Shown: positions 11,694 through 25,870, counted from the first letter of the stretch. The stretch is 64,000 nucleotides of DNA from Rhynchospora pubera (GCA_028095005.1 CM051459.1:2285190-2349189), one strand, 5' to 3'. The notes: generated by a model not told the origin, from the sequence alone. Translations and numbers: made by a program.

Positions 11694-14600
11694 AGTATAT
11701 CCTTATTATTAACACATCTTCCTTTTGCTTCTCACATCCAGGCTGCCGGTGCGCTCTCCATTCAAATTGGTGAGTTGAATTTGTTGTTTCATCTCTTGCT
11801 TGCTTCATCCTCATTCTATCTGCTTACAACTTCTTCCTCCTCAACTATACAGGAAAAAAACCAAGGGACTTGCTTAACCCTAAAGCTATCAAGTATTTGC
11901 AATCAATTTTCTCAATCAAGGACAATATCGGAAAGAAGGAGTTGCGTGAAATCAGTGCTAATTCTGCTATTACAGTTACACAAGTCAGTTTCTCAACCTC
12001 ATCTATGACTATTCATACCTGTCAATTATGATGCCAAGGCATTGCTCCTTGCTCCTTATCTAACTGAATCCTTGCAATGGTAGAGCAAGTTTCCTGACAC
12101 TTCTTATTATCATTCAAATGATGCTAATTACGATCAACCTGCCCTTATCACAACTAAGACTTCAACTATCTTTTTACATCACTGGACTTTTAACAGCACA
12201 ACTATCATTTAGATAAGTTTCATCCCAACCAGGCATTACTATGGCCTTTCTTACATAAGATTCGTAAATCTATGTAGGCAAAAGATTTCTTCACAAGTCA
12301 GCGCTCTAGAGTGAGAAAGATTGTTCGTTTATCCCGGGAAAAGGCCATCAGACTCGAACCATCAGTACTGGGTAGTTCTGACCAAGACAGCAATGCTGGT
12401 GCAGCTAGTGGGATCTTTAACACTAGTCATGATCAAACTCCCCAAAGTATCACACCAAGTACTATTCCTGTTGACACTGTTGGACCTACTGGCCCAGTGG
12501 CCGATGTGGTTCCCCTAGCTGTTCTCCCTCCTGCAATGTCTGGACCCACAGGCGAAGTGTGTATGAATTCTGATGCATCTTCTACCAATCTTGAGGTGCC
12601 ACCTGCGAAACTAAAGGAGGATGATGGAATGAAAGAGGAGGATAAGAAATTTGTGGATGATGTGTTGGGCCTTATGAGAAAAGAGACAACCTTCTCTGGC
12701 CAAGTTCGGTTAATGGAATCACTTCTTCACATTAACAATGATGCTGTGTTAAATTGGTATGAACAAGTTATCTTGTAAAGAAACTCAAGTTTTGCATAAT
12801 TGTTGGTACTGGTACATTAGGTTGCAAAATGAGCATGTTAATCGATGTGAACCTCGATTTTAAGCCATTTTGATCTCAATAAAAGCATGTGAACAGGTCA
12901 ACCTACTTGTGGTCCCGCATTAATTGGTTGACAGACTCCCTTCTTGGCAGTGAAACTGTATAGAAATGCCTATTGTTATCTAATATGTCCTGTTATTTGC
13001 CTCCTGGCACTTTTTGAATACCAATCCATCTACCACAAGAAGTAATGAAGTTTCAGTCTTTCTAACATGACACTTTTCTTCATAATAAGTCGCAAGTCAG
13101 ATCTATGTCCAGACTTCCTTTAACTTTATTTTTGGGAAAATAAGTTTCTGGGTAAATTGTATATTTACCTGAATTTACCTTTTCAATCATATTAGCTTGA
13201 TAAGAGGTTACATATTTTCAAATGTCTTAAAATATGGAGCGCATATTACAAAATTTGAATGGAAACCCTTGCATTGAAATTCTAAATCTGGGCTAGAAAT
13301 ATTTGCAGCATTGTGTTATTATGTCCCATTGTGGCAACTTAGTGCTAAATTATCTGCAACTAAGCATCTTTGGATGACTAATTCTGTCAATATTCATCAA
13401 ACAAATTTAAAAATCCACATGTATCAAACCAAGAACAAAAAATGCATCTTGAAAGGATTAAATATGTTGTTTTAGTTAACTTAATAGTAGTGTATTGTTG
13501 GGTTTATATTGAAATTAACTTACTATACTTACCTCAACGATAATTGGAACTTAGATATGTTTACAGTATTAAATTTAGGTCCTGAAGACTTACTATACTT
13601 TCCTCAAGGATAACAAACCTCTCTCTCTCTCTCCAACTCTCCGTCTTCTTAGGTTTATTGTGAAGGAAGGCCTTACGATTTTGATTGCATGGCTAGGTGA
13701 AGCTGCTGCCGAAGAACAAACTTCTATTATACTTACAATCTTTAAGGTTGGAACAAAGACTTCTTTTTTATTATTCTTGACATTTGCTTTAGCAATACAT
13801 AAGAAATGTGTAATTTGAACTGTATGGTTTTTTTTTTCTTTGTAGGTGCTTTGTCATCTTCCACTGAGTAAAGCTACGCCTGCCCAAATCTCTTCCATAT
13901 TGCAAGCCATCAATAGATTGCGGTTTTATCGAACTTCAGGTGTGTGTTGTTTCATAATGAAAATTTACCTCTTACTGCCAACCTATATTATTTGAAGTGC
14001 TTGATACTTTGATAGTTGTTCAATTACAACAAATAATTGCATGTTTTGATTGCTTCCTGGTCATTTGCTACATGGTTCACATCCTGCAGTGATTGTAGTG
14101 AACATCTGGCGTGCTCACCTCTGGGTGATTGTAGCATTTCTGTCTGGTTATCCTCAGTTTCTTTGGTTGGGAGTTGGAATCCTGTAGCAACCAAAATTTA
14201 CATTTTATGTACAAGTGGAGGTTGGTTTTGAATTTGCCTTTCCCCTCTTTCCATTTACTTGCAACCAATGGCATCTCAGATTCGATACCCTGACAGTGAT
14301 ATATTACTGTTCTTACAGTAGTTGGAAGTATAACGATATAATTCTTCTGAAGCTGTTTGTTAGTTACTATAGTTTTATAAATAATGAAGGTATACTGGTT
14401 CTGAGAGTGTCGACTTTTGCAATGATGATCTCATATATGCACTAACATTTCTGGCTACCTGTATGGTATGCATTTGGCATGCTTTCCTTTGGGTGTTATT
14501 CCAGGCTTAAATTGATTTTATACTTCCCAGTTATTGAAGCCTTGGTAATTGAATATAACTCTATTGGTTCACGAGAGGAACCAAAGCAATGGTTTGTTCA

Positions 14601-17600
14601 TTTGAACTGACTAAAAGTTAATTTGAAGATCAGATATTTCAAACAGGGCGAAGGTGCTACTCTCAAAATGGAGCAAGCTGTTGCGTAGCCAGTTACTGAA
14701 GAAGTCTCCTAATGACACCCAGAAGGATCTCATTCGTAAACAGAGGTACTTATTTCTTAATTATTAATTTGTAGCAATTTTATTGATACTATAGTAATTT
14801 TAGTACAATAAAATGGCTTTAAACTTGGTTTAAAACTTGGCTATTGTTTGCAAATAACCCCAAAAATGTTGGTTGTTGAGGGCAACATGTTCCAAGTCAA
14901 TTGTAACCCGCCCCCCCCCCTCCTCACATTTAGTTCCAACTTGCAGGTTGAGTTGTGAATTGTTATGTAATGCTTCCATTTCATTAACTTACATCGTTTA
15001 ATGCTTATTCCTTACTGTTATTTTATTTTTATATTCTTGTTTTTGTATTTCTATGTTTTTTAGGATCAGTGAACTCCTTCGTGCTCAGTCAGGGGATTCT
15101 GAAGTAGGCTTTCCTGTAAGTACTTAGCAAGATAGCATTTACATATTAAAAAAGAGTGCTTGAAAACCCAAGCTATGCTGACTCTCTCTCTGGTTTCTAT
15201 TTCTCCTCTTCTTATCCTAGGAGAACATTCTTTCCTTAACTGAAAATGGAGATGAGAAGAAACCAGAGCCCAAGATGTTAAGGTTTCTTGCAGCACCATT
15301 TAATGGTTCTAGTAAAAGAAATGGTGCTAGCCTTTCATCGCTCAGTATCCTTTTCTTTGAGTAAATTTTTTGAAATTATTTATTGAGTATAGCATATATA
15401 GTTAATCATGTCAAAGGGGAAACCAAGGAAGGGTATATGCTTGTTGAATTTACAGGTCAATGTCCAAGTGTTTTTCTTTTTCTTACTTCTTTTGGTTTGC
15501 TGCTTTGTGTTGCATTATTAGGTCGATCGTGACTAAATTGGATGCTGTGACTTAAATTTGTTTGAGTACACTGTTAAGGTTTTGTTTAAGACTTAGTAGG
15601 TCTCGTTTGGCCAAAGAAAACAGCAATTAGTTTGTTTCCTTAATTTAAGACCAGAAAACAGAGAAAAAAGGAAGGTTCTTCTTGTGGAGCATACTGATCG
15701 TAAAGCTCCACAAACTGCAACTCGAATTGCGAGAACTGCAATTATCAGCAACAGCCGTCCACTTTCTGCAGATGATATACAGAAAGCAAAATTGCGAGCT
15801 AGTTATATGCAACAGAAGCATGGAAAAGTTGATGTACTGAAAACTGAGAATGAGCCAAAAATGCTGGCCAAACCAGATATCCGTAAACTTACACAACCGA
15901 CAGTTCAAAAATCAGTAAATAAACCTGATATTGATCCCTTGGACATGAAGGAGAGGTTGAAACGTGCTCAAGTTCTGTGGCGTACCCCGCCAGGTACTGT
16001 AGAATTGAAAATTTACAAAAGTTTGCCTTTTATGCTCTCTTTTCCCTCTTTTGTGGATGATTCAGTTGTTAAAAGAAGTGTATTGCTGTTCTCCAAACTT
16101 AATAAATGGTTTTGTCATTTTGGTATGGTTACAATGAAAAATAAAGAAGTTATCAGAGGATAACTTGTTTCTAAATTTGGAGGCAACATATTATACTTTG
16201 CAAAGTCTTAAACATCTAGGATATAAGAACTCTGACTTAGCATAATTTCTGTACTCCCGCAGCATGTGAAAAGGAATAGTTTCGTTTTTCAGTAAGAGGG
16301 TTGTAGGTATTGGGGAAAACATGAAAAACGCAGTGCACAAATTAATTTTTGATGGAGCTGCTATAATGCAAGTTAAACACAGCAACTGGGACCTGAATTG
16401 GGGAATTCTAGTTGGAGTTCCAAACTCTATAACAAAAGTGTTTCAAACCGTTAACTTTCAATCCGATCCGGCGTTGATTTAGCAGTATTTTTTAAATGCA
16501 TAAGTGTTTTCTTATGATATATGATGGGAGGTACAGTGAAAATTCTGTCATCCATCAGCTGAAGTTATATAATAAAAAGACAGGGAGATGTACCAATTAT
16601 GAAGCAACAACGAAAAATATTGGAAATTTTAGGGTCCTTTTGCAAAGTGTGCTCATTGGTTTACCATAGTTGGAATAGATCCCACATTTAAAACTAGAAT
16701 CTTAGTGGTTTGCTTTTAATATAATTTTCGCTTAAGAACCTTATGTATGACATACACATCGTGTTGGTTTGTTTTAATATGATTTTGACTTGAAATGGAA
16801 GTGCTCATTCTTGGTAGAATGTAGATTGAGACTAAACAACTCGTTCTTGTGATATCGTAATTTATTTCATAATGTTAGTTACGAGTATCAAATGGCAGGT
16901 TTTATTGTACATATCATACATTATTGAGTCATATTTGCAAAAGATGCATATTTATGTATTTTCTTGCACTTATCGTTGCTCTTCTCTACAAAATTGTATC
17001 AAGGGGTGGATAGACATAAAAGTACATCAGCAGATTTTACACTTACTTTCGTTGTATTTGTATGTGGGATCCCTAAGAATTTGAGTTCGGTGCTGAGCAA
17101 GGATGCAGAAACATTGTTGTATTTGAATATTTTGGAGTTATCATTTGCAACTGTTGAAAATATTTGATTTTGTTGTGCAAGATTGGATGCTACAACTATT
17201 GTACTTATTCATGATGTGGACTGTTTATAGCGGACTCTCCTATTTTACTTTGTCATTTTGCTCTAGAGGCTCTTATTTATTACATAATTCTGCATACAAA
17301 ATGCTTATGGGTTTTGGTCATTCGAAATGATTTAAACTTTGTTTCGTTGGCTTAAAAATAAAATCTAAAATCGGTATGATAAAGGTATCTGCCTTCAGTG
17401 AGTAGATCTATGCAAATATATAATGCAGAATGATTTTTATAGCTAAAAGTTATTTCCAAACAATTTCTATATATCTTCTTTTGATCCAGTATACTCATTT
17501 TTCTCATGTATGCCATATTTTGGTGAACATTACCTTTTTGACCCAATGCATTATATGCTTTTCCTGAGCCATAATGCCTCCTTTCCTTTTGTTACTTTAC

Positions 17601-19105
17601 TGGAATTTCAATTTGATAAGCTTTCCAACCACATGATGTCTCAAAATGCTTATCAAATGAACCACAGGAATTTTTAGCTACTGGAATTTCATTTGTGGTA
17701 CTTTGCTACTGTCTTATGCAATATACTATCTCCAGTGTCTAATTGAAGCCTTGTGTTAATTAATGCAGAGGTTAGAATAGACCCAGCATGGCAGGTGTGC
17801 ACAGGTGACAGCAGTAAAGAGCGTGGTTTCCAGGCACAAAGGATACGGAGAGAGCCTGAGACATTCTACCCAGATCCAGTAAAAATCCCGCCAGACCCGA
17901 AAGATCCATGGGATGTAGAAATGGATTTTGATGACAGTTTAACGCCTGAAATCCCAATCGACCAACCGCCAGATGTTGAACCTGGTCAAATGCAAGAGGA
18001 TCTGGTCCAGTTGCCCGACCAACCTTCAGTAGCCTCTACATCATTATCTTCTGAAACTATTGTTGCGACTTCTACCGATACGTCGGCTCTACCTGAACCG
18101 GATATGGAATTGCTTGCAGTTTTGTTGAAAAACCCTCAAGTTGTCTTTGCACTGACGTCAGGTCAGGCAAGCGGGTTGTCTAGTGAACAGACAGTGGCCT
18201 TACTGGACATGCTAAAGAATAGCGGGGTTGCCTTGTCAGACTTGGCTAACGGGTCGGTGGGTGGTAATACTGCGACTGGATCTGGACTCGGCCCTGAGCC
18301 TGTGTCCACTTCTCTTCCCTCACCAACTCCTACATCAGAGAGGGTACTTCTGAATTTTCAAAATGAATACCTTTTGGATTGGATTAAGCTTAGTTTCATT
18401 ATTTCTGCTAAATTTTTATTTTCTTTTTTCTCACAGGTAACCTGGCGATCTGAATTTGCTACAAATCCCACTAAACCTGTAATACAAGCTCATGCACCAA
18501 TCCAGAATTCTATTTTAGCTCCAGTGGCATCTCCAGTGGTGGCTGCTTCTAGCACTTACAACAATGCTGTATCTGGATTTAATAGCCAAAGTCTATCCGT
18601 CAACCTGGCATCTCCGCAATTTATGACCATTAATTCTGTACCAACTGGGACTCAAATTCACCATCCTGCGATGAACGCAGCATCAGTAAATCCCATTTTA
18701 AGTCAAAATATTAGTTCCATTTCAAGTCAAAATGTTGGAAACCACCAAATTATGACGTCTTTAGAAACAGAGCAGAGTGCGTATGTGGGTAGTGCTGACG
18801 CATGGGCCAGACAGGCTGGTAATTTACCAGAAGTTTCGGATCCAAGTGCTCGATTTTCTCCTTACGGGAACAGATATAATACAGTTGGTGGTGGGTCTTT
18901 ACCGGCCAGCCATGTAATGCCAGGTCCCACATGGGATGGAGATCATAATTTGGGGCGGCACGCGACTGACAATTGGGGGCTGCAAAGCGGCCCTGGTAGA
19001 AGAGGAGATTCTAGTGCCTGTTGGGGCTACAATGAGCAAAGGAGAGATGGGGCAGGTTATTCTGGTCAAAGGTGGCATGGCCGTGACCATGACAGGAGGA
19101 GATAG
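11440..19105 (+). CDS. LD: Homeobox protein LUMINIDEPENDENS, 12 exons, 964 aa
   Basis: Nuclear regulator of the autonomous flowering pathway, known in Arabidopsis to act with chromatin factors on flowering-time genes. Exons by GT-AG sites with matching phases: 11440-11637, 11742-11769, 11853-11983, 12278-12756, 13653-13746, 13846-13939, 14634-14745, 15064-15115, 15221-15344, 15655-15993, 17769-18343, 18437-19105. These total 2895 nt, close to the usual length of about 950 aa. The N-terminus carries GVNPLAQEMAAGALSIQIG, followed by a divergent homeodomain at about aa 70-135 (LLNPKAIKYLQSIFSIKD, RSRVRKIVRLSR). A TFIIS N-terminal-like helical domain lies at about aa 235-345 (LNWFIVKEGLTILIAWL, VLCHLPLSKATP). 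PLSADDIQKAK lies further on, and the C-terminus is Gly/Arg-rich (GRDHDRRR). The junctions around exons 9-10 (15344/15655) are the least certain. The exon 8-12 and intron 10 arrangement contains no inserted gene. Confidence 0.92.
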
Positions 19106-19984
19106 CAGTAATATTTAGAGGAAAAAGTGGAGGACATTTTATTTAATTGAGGCCAAATCTATGCCTGTGATGCGAATTTGGAAGAAAGGAAAAAAGAGAT
19201 GCAAAGTTCTTGCTCAAAATTGTTGTGTAATTGAAGAAATTTTCAAATTATAAAAGAGCGAATCATGAAAGAGCTCTAGATTAACGAAATGACGGCAATA
19301 TGTCCGTTAATCGTGAGGTATGTTTGTGGCTGAGCCGTCAGATTTCATTTTCAGTGGTTAGTATAATAGTTGGAGAAGCATAAAAACAACGTATTTCTTT
19401 TTTTAAATATGTCGTTTGAAGTTGGACTTTATAATAAAATAATAGGAACCTTCACTCTTCACCGGCGAGGCTGCATGCCTGCATGGGCATCCCTCCATCC
19501 TTGCGAAAGTCTGAAAAATCACAATTGAAGAATCATGCATATATAATTTACAAATATTTTGCACTGCAGTGTAAAATTTTTTATAGTGTAAATTATGAAA
19601 TTAAATAAAAAATTGGAATATATCATTCGTAAAATCTGTAAAATGCACAAATAATTTAGAACGCAAAATTTATCAATTATCAATATTTTGGTGCGACTGA
19701 TTGATTTGTTGGAAGAGGAGCTGAAATAATTAATGCGGAGGATATTATCCGAAGCTGTTAGTAGTAAATAATAAAATTATATTACAGTGGAGCAGTAAAA
19801 AAACCCAGCAGTAAAAGTTGTTGGCAAGTCAAAAACTCAAAAGTCACCGACTGACGCTGTGAACTGAGCAATTGGGCCCGCTTGTCAGTGGATTAGTATG
19901 ATAGTATCTAATAACGAGAAGGGAACCCAGATAGTCCCACATTTTATCTGAAAATCTCTCTGCCAAATACCAATTAGCAAACAC
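19106..19984. other. LD 3' flank and PsbP-gene promoter; no gene seen
   Basis: This 880-bp AT-rich spacer contains the LD 3' untranslated region and the upstream region of the next gene on the same strand. I see no further coding region or repeat. Confidence 0.6.
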
Positions 19985-21547
19985 ATGGCAATTGGGATAG
20001 GCTCAGGCTCAGGCTCTGTATCAATCTCTGCTCGCCACTTGGCCTCTCCTTCCTCCCGCTCCCTCTCAGTTATACGCTCTTCAGCCGATACTGGTGGAGG
20101 TGGAGGCGGAGGCGGAGGCCCCACTTCAGAGGAGGAGGAGTTCGCCCGGCTCGCGGCGACGTTCAGGCGGAGGCTGGTGGTCGGTGCTGGGGCTGCCTCT
20201 CTCTTAGCAATCGGTGCCAATTTCGGTGGCGTCACCAGCTTTCTGCTAGGCCTTTCGCCGAACACTGGACGGGCATTGCGACTCGATGTCTTGTACCCTG
20301 TCTCTGGCTTTACTCGCTGCTTCGACCTCGCCAGTGCCTTTGGTCAGCTACACCAATATGATTTAACCAAATTTAACTAGGAACTGACTTTAGTGGAATT
20401 GTATCCTCGCTACAAGCCTTTCAATAGCCACTATTTCTTCAACTGATTCTTCATCCTTGTTGCATATCATATCATAAATCTTTATTCTGACTTACAGCCC
20501 TTTTAATTGCATTTCATCAACTCTTGATTCTATGATGTCATATCAGTGTGATTTTGTCTTCATTTCTGCCACCAGAAAATTTATATTACCCAGCTATTCA
20601 TAATTAATTAATTATTTTTATTGAAAATTTAATGTTGTCGTGCAGAATTCGTATACCCAGCAAGCTGGGTTGGAGACCAGACTCTTCTATACAGAGAGGC
20701 TTTCAAGTCCGAGTCACAGAGATCACTTGACCCACCTCCTCTTATCGACGCGTCGAAGCGCCCGACCCGCAATTTTAGTGAGCCCATTGCTGCTTTCGGC
20801 CCGCCAGGCTCAAACGGTGAACTCAATGTCAGTGTTATTGTCTCTCCTGTGCCTCTTGATTTCTCGTAAGTGCACCCACTGGCATTTTTTTCTCTTTTCT
20901 TTCCCCATTTATCTAGTAATTGAACATTTGAACTACTTTTTCATGGTGCGCTTATGTTTTCGATGCTTTATCTTCTATCTTGATGGTTAATAAAATTTAC
21001 AATTATAACATTTTCTGCAACAGGATTGTTTTTACCACTACTGGTGGGCATCTACCATATACCATTGTTTGCTCTAATTTGACATATTTTACTGTCATAC
21101 TTGCTGGATCGCTATATAAAATGTCTTTTTTCTGATCAATATGTGTCTTTTTATGTCAATAATGTAGATGTTCTACCATGAATTGAAGCTAATGTTGGCA
21201 AAATTTTGACTCAAGATTCGGTGATTTTCAGGATAGAGGCATTTGGGAGTCCAAAGGAGGTTGGGGAAGCAGTTCTTAGAAGAATTGCTAAATCAAGAAG
21301 AGGAATCGATATCAAAGCCACTCTTATTGATGCCACCTTGCGAGAAGACCCAAAAAACGGAGTCAATTACTATAAGCTTGAATTTAAAGTTGAAGGGCCG
21401 TCTTTCCGTAGACATAATGTTGCGGTATGTTGTGCAAGAGACGGGAAACTTTACACTTTAAATGCTCAAGCGCCAGAATCAGGTTGGAGTCAAGTTAAGA
21501 AAGATTTCTTTCAGATTGCTGATTCTTTCAACCTTATCAGTGCATAA
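19985..21547 (+). CDS. PsbP-domain thylakoid lumen protein, 3 exons, 297 aa (PPD7-like)
   Basis: Exons 19985-20342, 20646-20865 and 21232-21547 join in phase to 894 nt. The N-terminus is a Ser/Ala-rich chloroplast transit peptide, then a run of nine Gly, then RRRLVVGAGAASLLAIGA at about aa 60-77. That is a twin-arginine plus hydrophobic segment, as used for Tat import into the thylakoid lumen. The mature part is a PsbP fold: FEFVYPASWVGDQTLLYR at the exon 1/2 junction, then RSLDPPPLID, LNVSVIVSPVPLDF and a C-terminal YKLEFKVEG and SFNLISA. PsbP-domain proteins are lumenal assembly or accessory factors of the photosystems. The closest group I can suggest is PPD7, by its size and the WVGDQTLLYR stretch, but other PPD members are not excluded. 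Exon 1 is GC-rich compared with exons 2 and 3. Confidence 0.85.
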
Positions 21548-23107
21548 TTTGGAGAACTAATACACTAGATTCTTTTTCATTATGTTGTTTTTTTTTATTT
21601 TTTTTGCAAATTACCATTAATTTTTGTAAATACAAGGTACATGTAGACTATGTTCATTAAATGAAAAACTAGTCTGATTAACATGTTTGATTAAAGGGTT
21701 GCTAAAATACAATACCAACTTCTTTTTTTTTTAAGAAAAAACTTATATATTTAGCGCACAGTTTTCCTTGATTATATTAAATCACGCGGGATAGAGCAGC
21801 AACAATTTATGAAGAATAGACTAATTTCATAATTTGTCTCTACACCATTCCAAATCACTAAAGCAGTTGCATCCTGTACTTGGTAGGTAAAGATCGATGC
21901 TGCTATAAAATCCTGTACTTCTAAAAGTGCTCTGGTATCATGTTTTAGCGTTGTTTGTAATGCAAAGAAAAGGGCTGAATAACCACAGTTTGTTTCTGCA
22001 ATTAAAAATGCAACTTTGCTAAATTACATTACGAGTTACGACTGTTTGAGGATAAGTCACCCTCGTATGAGCCGTAACTCTTGTCGAACAACTGCTAACA
22101 AAAAATTGCGAATACACAAATTATTTTAACGCTTAGCCGTGAGTAAATAGTTTTGTTGTTTTATTATATTGTCGATCCTTTATAAAAAAAAATACTACTC
22201 TGATTGCTGTTAATATTCATGACAACAGAAGTTTGAGATTTTGCCTTTCTGCCCCGCTGGCTCCGCCATTGGAATTGGGTCTCATCTTAATTGTTGTACC
22301 TCTAAAATGATTTCTTGTGCTTGTGTCTTTCTTTTTCCTTTTTTTTTTTTCCTTACTAATTCCTATCTATGGGTGCATGTTCGATTTGGTTTGCTAAGTG
22401 CATGCCGGCCCTTTTCTAAAATCCACTAATCAATATCCCTAATAGCGTGTTTGGTTTAATCTTACCGTAAAAAAATGCCTGATTTGTTCGGCAGGTTTGC
22501 AATAATCTCCAAATTCTGACCAGAATTTCTTTTGATTTGTGTGCCAAAACGTAGCACACAACAGATTTGTGGGCTAAGTTTTCTCACAGGTGGCTCTGAA
22601 CTCTTGAATAGACTTTGATCAACAGTCTCAGCTGCAAACTACAAACATCGTCCTTGTCATCTTAAATAGTATGACATGCGCAACTTTGTTTCTTCAACAC
22701 AAATTATTGGCTCTACTACCTAATTGAGGGGCTACTTATAGGCAGGTGACGTGGACAGAACCAAACAGAAGGCCTAGTTATTTTTCAGAGAAGCATCTGT
22801 TTGTATTTGCAACTGTCAACTCAAAATAGTTTTGAAAAATTTAGATGCCTTCATCCTTTTGAGGTTTTGATGTTGTTTTTTGACCTGTGTCTGAATTGCA
22901 GTTCTCTAAATAAAATTATCAACCTTCTATGTTCGAAAATACACACAATCAAGTCTCAATTTCTGTTCTTTAAAGAAAGGATGATTTAAATAAACAACAA
23001 TCTAAAGCATGATTTGATTAACTACTCGAATATCAAGTCATTGTCTCTTAATAAATTCAATTTCCAGTCCCTACATACATCATCGAATAGAAATTATTTA
23101 TTCAGTT
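21548..23107. other. Intergenic, no gene seen
   Basis: Convergent spacer between the PsbP-domain gene (+) and the VTC1 gene (-). It contains both 3' flanks, several homopolymer T runs and no reading frame with coding character. Confidence 0.6.
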
Positions 23108-23521
23108 TTAAATCACAAACGTCTCTTTCCTGTTTACTGACCTGACAATGACAAAAGCACAAGCAACTGAAGAAAAAATTACACCCAACAAGAAACACTG
23201 TATACCTAATGTAGATGTAGTTAACTCACTGTTTCTTTTTAAGAGGTCCCTATATAAAACTACACAAAACCAGCTAAGTGAATGAAAAATTGAAATAAGA
23301 AAGGAAAAAGGAAATTCAAAACACACTGTTCCAATGAAGAACTGAAATAGAGTACAACAACAGGGGACCAGATCAAATCCTGACTTCCTTCTTTCCCCAA
23401 TAGCCACAACATCAATTGCTACACATTTTCATAACTGCGACCTCAAACCAAACAATCAACAACATATGCATCTGCAAAACATAACCTTAAACATGACACC
23501 CATTCAGGACGAGATGAAAAA

Positions 23522-25028
23522 TCACATAACAATCTCAGGCTTCAAAATGCTGGATTTGATCTCCTTATGAGGCAGCACCACACCTCCATTACTATAAACC
23601 TCATCCCCAACATGCACATCTTCCCCTAGAATGGTCATATTTTCAATGCGGGCCCACTGACCCACTGTAGAGTGCCATCCAATGATACTGCTAGTAATAC
23701 AAGCATGCTTCTTGATCCTCACACCCCTCATGACAGTGCACCTAGAAAGTCTCACTCCGGGGTCAACCACACAACCTGGTCCAACTGCCACATCTGGCCC
23801 GATAAGGCACCCTTCTCCAATGATCGCACTCTCATGCACCAAGACATTACCGACTATATGAGTGCCCTTGGCAAGTTTAGATGGTGAATTTTTTCTGAGT
23901 GAATCTAGGTAAAGTCTGAGGCCAGTGATGTAATCTCTTGGCTGGCCTATATCCATCCAAAAACCAGGAAGAACCATTGCAAACAATTTCTGGTCACTTG
24001 CAATTTTGGGGAATATCTCCTTTTCAATGGAGGTGGGTTTCAGTTCGATTCGGTTGAGGACAGAGGGGTTTAACAGGTAAATCCCAGCATTAATTTTGTT
24101 TCCAACAAATATTTTTGGCTTCTCTACAAAACGCTCAACCTTTCCTGTTTCTTCTTCCATTACCACCACACCATACTTGGATGGTTCATCAACCTAGTAT
24201 GTGAAATTTTGAAGTTTTTAAGAAATTGACACGGTGATGTTGGACAACATAAATATTTAACCAACTACTACTACAGAAAAACAAAATAAAAAGAAGAATA
24301 AGCAACTTGCATTTCGAGTTTTAGTATTTAAAGTCAATACCTACCCAAAAAATTCACATAAAATTCAAGGTTAAAAATTGCATTATCTGGAAGGGAGAAA
24401 TAGGTGATTAAAATGTTTACCTTGGTTACCACAATTGTAGCCTCACCGCCATGTGACTTGTGAAATTGTATCAATTGGGAAAAGGGGTACTCACTTATGA
24501 CGTCACTGTTTAGCACGAAAAAGGGTTCCCCTGACCCGTCAATAAGCTTGTCTCTGGCCAGAGCGAGGGGCCCGGCAGTCCCCATGGGCTCAGTTTCTTG
24601 TGAGCATGTTATTTTGATGCCCAGCTGATTCTCAAAATCCTTCAAGAAATTGAGCATCACCTACGGAAATTTGAGAAAAGTAATTTACGAGTAAATTACT
24701 GTAAAATATTCCACTCATAATATCTATCTGAAGACTGAAGGAAAAGCAAACTTTCACTAACCTCAGGTCGGTAATTTATGGCAAGAATGACCTCTGTCAC
24801 TCCTACATCTTTCAATGCTTCGATCTGAAAAATTTAATTGAAACAAGTCATATACTCATACATGCAGCAATATCATTTGGGAAGAAGAAGCCTATTTGTA
24901 AAAGCAATAGGAAGTACCTGGTGCAAAATCATGGGCTTATTTGCAAAATCGACAAGCGGCTTAGGCATGCTAAGTGTGAGAGGCCTAAGGCGCGTACCGA
25001 ATCCACCGACAAGAATCAAAGCCTTCAT
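23522..25028 (-). CDS. VTC1: Mannose-1-phosphate guanylyltransferase (GDP-mannose pyrophosphorylase), 361 aa
   Basis: Makes GDP-mannose from mannose-1-phosphate and GTP in the cytosol, for L-ascorbate synthesis, cell-wall mannans and protein glycosylation. Coding exons on the minus strand are 25028-24918, 24824-24762, 24660-24421 and 24193-23522, all with GT-AG borders at phase 0, totalling 1086 nt. The 361-residue length equals that of Arabidopsis VTC1/CYT1. The start carries the nucleotidyltransferase signature LILVGGFGTRLRPLT (aa 5-19). FVEKPK is at aa 160-165 and NAGIY at 173-177, followed by a C-terminal left-handed beta-helix of hexapeptide repeats (VGNVLVHESAIIGEGCLIGP and onward), ending in KPEIVM. 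No damage is seen. The gene is convergent with the PsbP-domain gene. Confidence 0.95.
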
Positions 25029-25122
25029 GGTTAATTGTGAATTCCACTTTTGTGGCACAATCCTATTGAGGAGAGGATTGAGAATTGAGAATTTATAGCA
25101 GCGTTTAACAGTGAAATTGTAC

Positions 25123-25597
25123 TGAATTTGAGGAGAAAGCAAAGGTGAGCAGGATTTAAGGAGAAAGGAAAGGTAAAGGTAGAATAATGAGTGTATATTG
25201 AGTAAGAAGTGTGAGTTGCTTAGTGAAGAAGCAAGAAACTGGCGTTACAAATACAATAATTAGTCAATGGTGAAGTGATGAGAAAGTGTATTTTGATGGT
25301 TTTATTTAGAGTGAGTAAGAATGCTGATACAGTATGTATGACATACACAGCATCAACTCAACATGAGAAGAAAATATAAACAAACAATAGTCAACGAGCG
25401 TAGCGTAGTACAAGTAGAAGTAGATTATGTTATTGGTTGATTGCAAAGGAAAGAAAGGAAATTGATTTATTGCTCTTACGAAACGAATCCATTGCACATG
25501 TTAATGTTAATGTTATTGATTGATAATGGATTGCTCTTACGAAACCAAAATAAGGAGAAATTAAGAGAGAGAAAGAGCAAGCGTAGTACCTCACCTC
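25123..25597 (-). other. Predicted 5'-UTR intron of the VTC1 gene
   Basis: On the minus strand a CAG/GTGAGG donor at about 25597 and an AAATTCAG acceptor at about 25124 would remove this AT-rich stretch. That would leave a leader of CT-rich exon plus about 95 nt before the ATG. This is inferred from splice-like signals only. Confidence 0.35.
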
Positions 25598-25870
25598 ACC
25601 TGTGCCGAGGAAGGAAGCTCAGGAAGGAAGGAAGGGAGAGATTAATTCGCTCTCTCAACTCAACTCAACTCTCAAGGCGCCAGAGAGAGAGAGATCTGGT
25701 CTCGTCAAGTAAATAAGTAAGACCAAAAATCGGAAAAAAAAGAAAAGAGAGAGACCAAAATCGGGAGAAAGAGAGAGACAAAAAATCGGAAGAAAGAGAG
25801 AGAATTACTGGTTCGAGCAAGAGGAGATCAAGGCGGAGGCAGAGAGAGCAAGGGTACGGATCAGAATGGA
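25598..25870. promoter_or_regulatory. GA/CT-rich leader and promoter-proximal tract of VTC1
   Basis: The stretch has dense GAGAGA runs on the plus strand, which read as CT-rich on the minus strand, the transcribed orientation of VTC1. Such tracts are usual in plant 5' leaders. The short reading frames across 25894-26241 are not supported as genes. Confidence 0.4.

Noticed and set aside
23672..23887. Plus-strand frame within VTC1
   Set aside because: It is the complement of the hexapeptide-repeat exon of VTC1.
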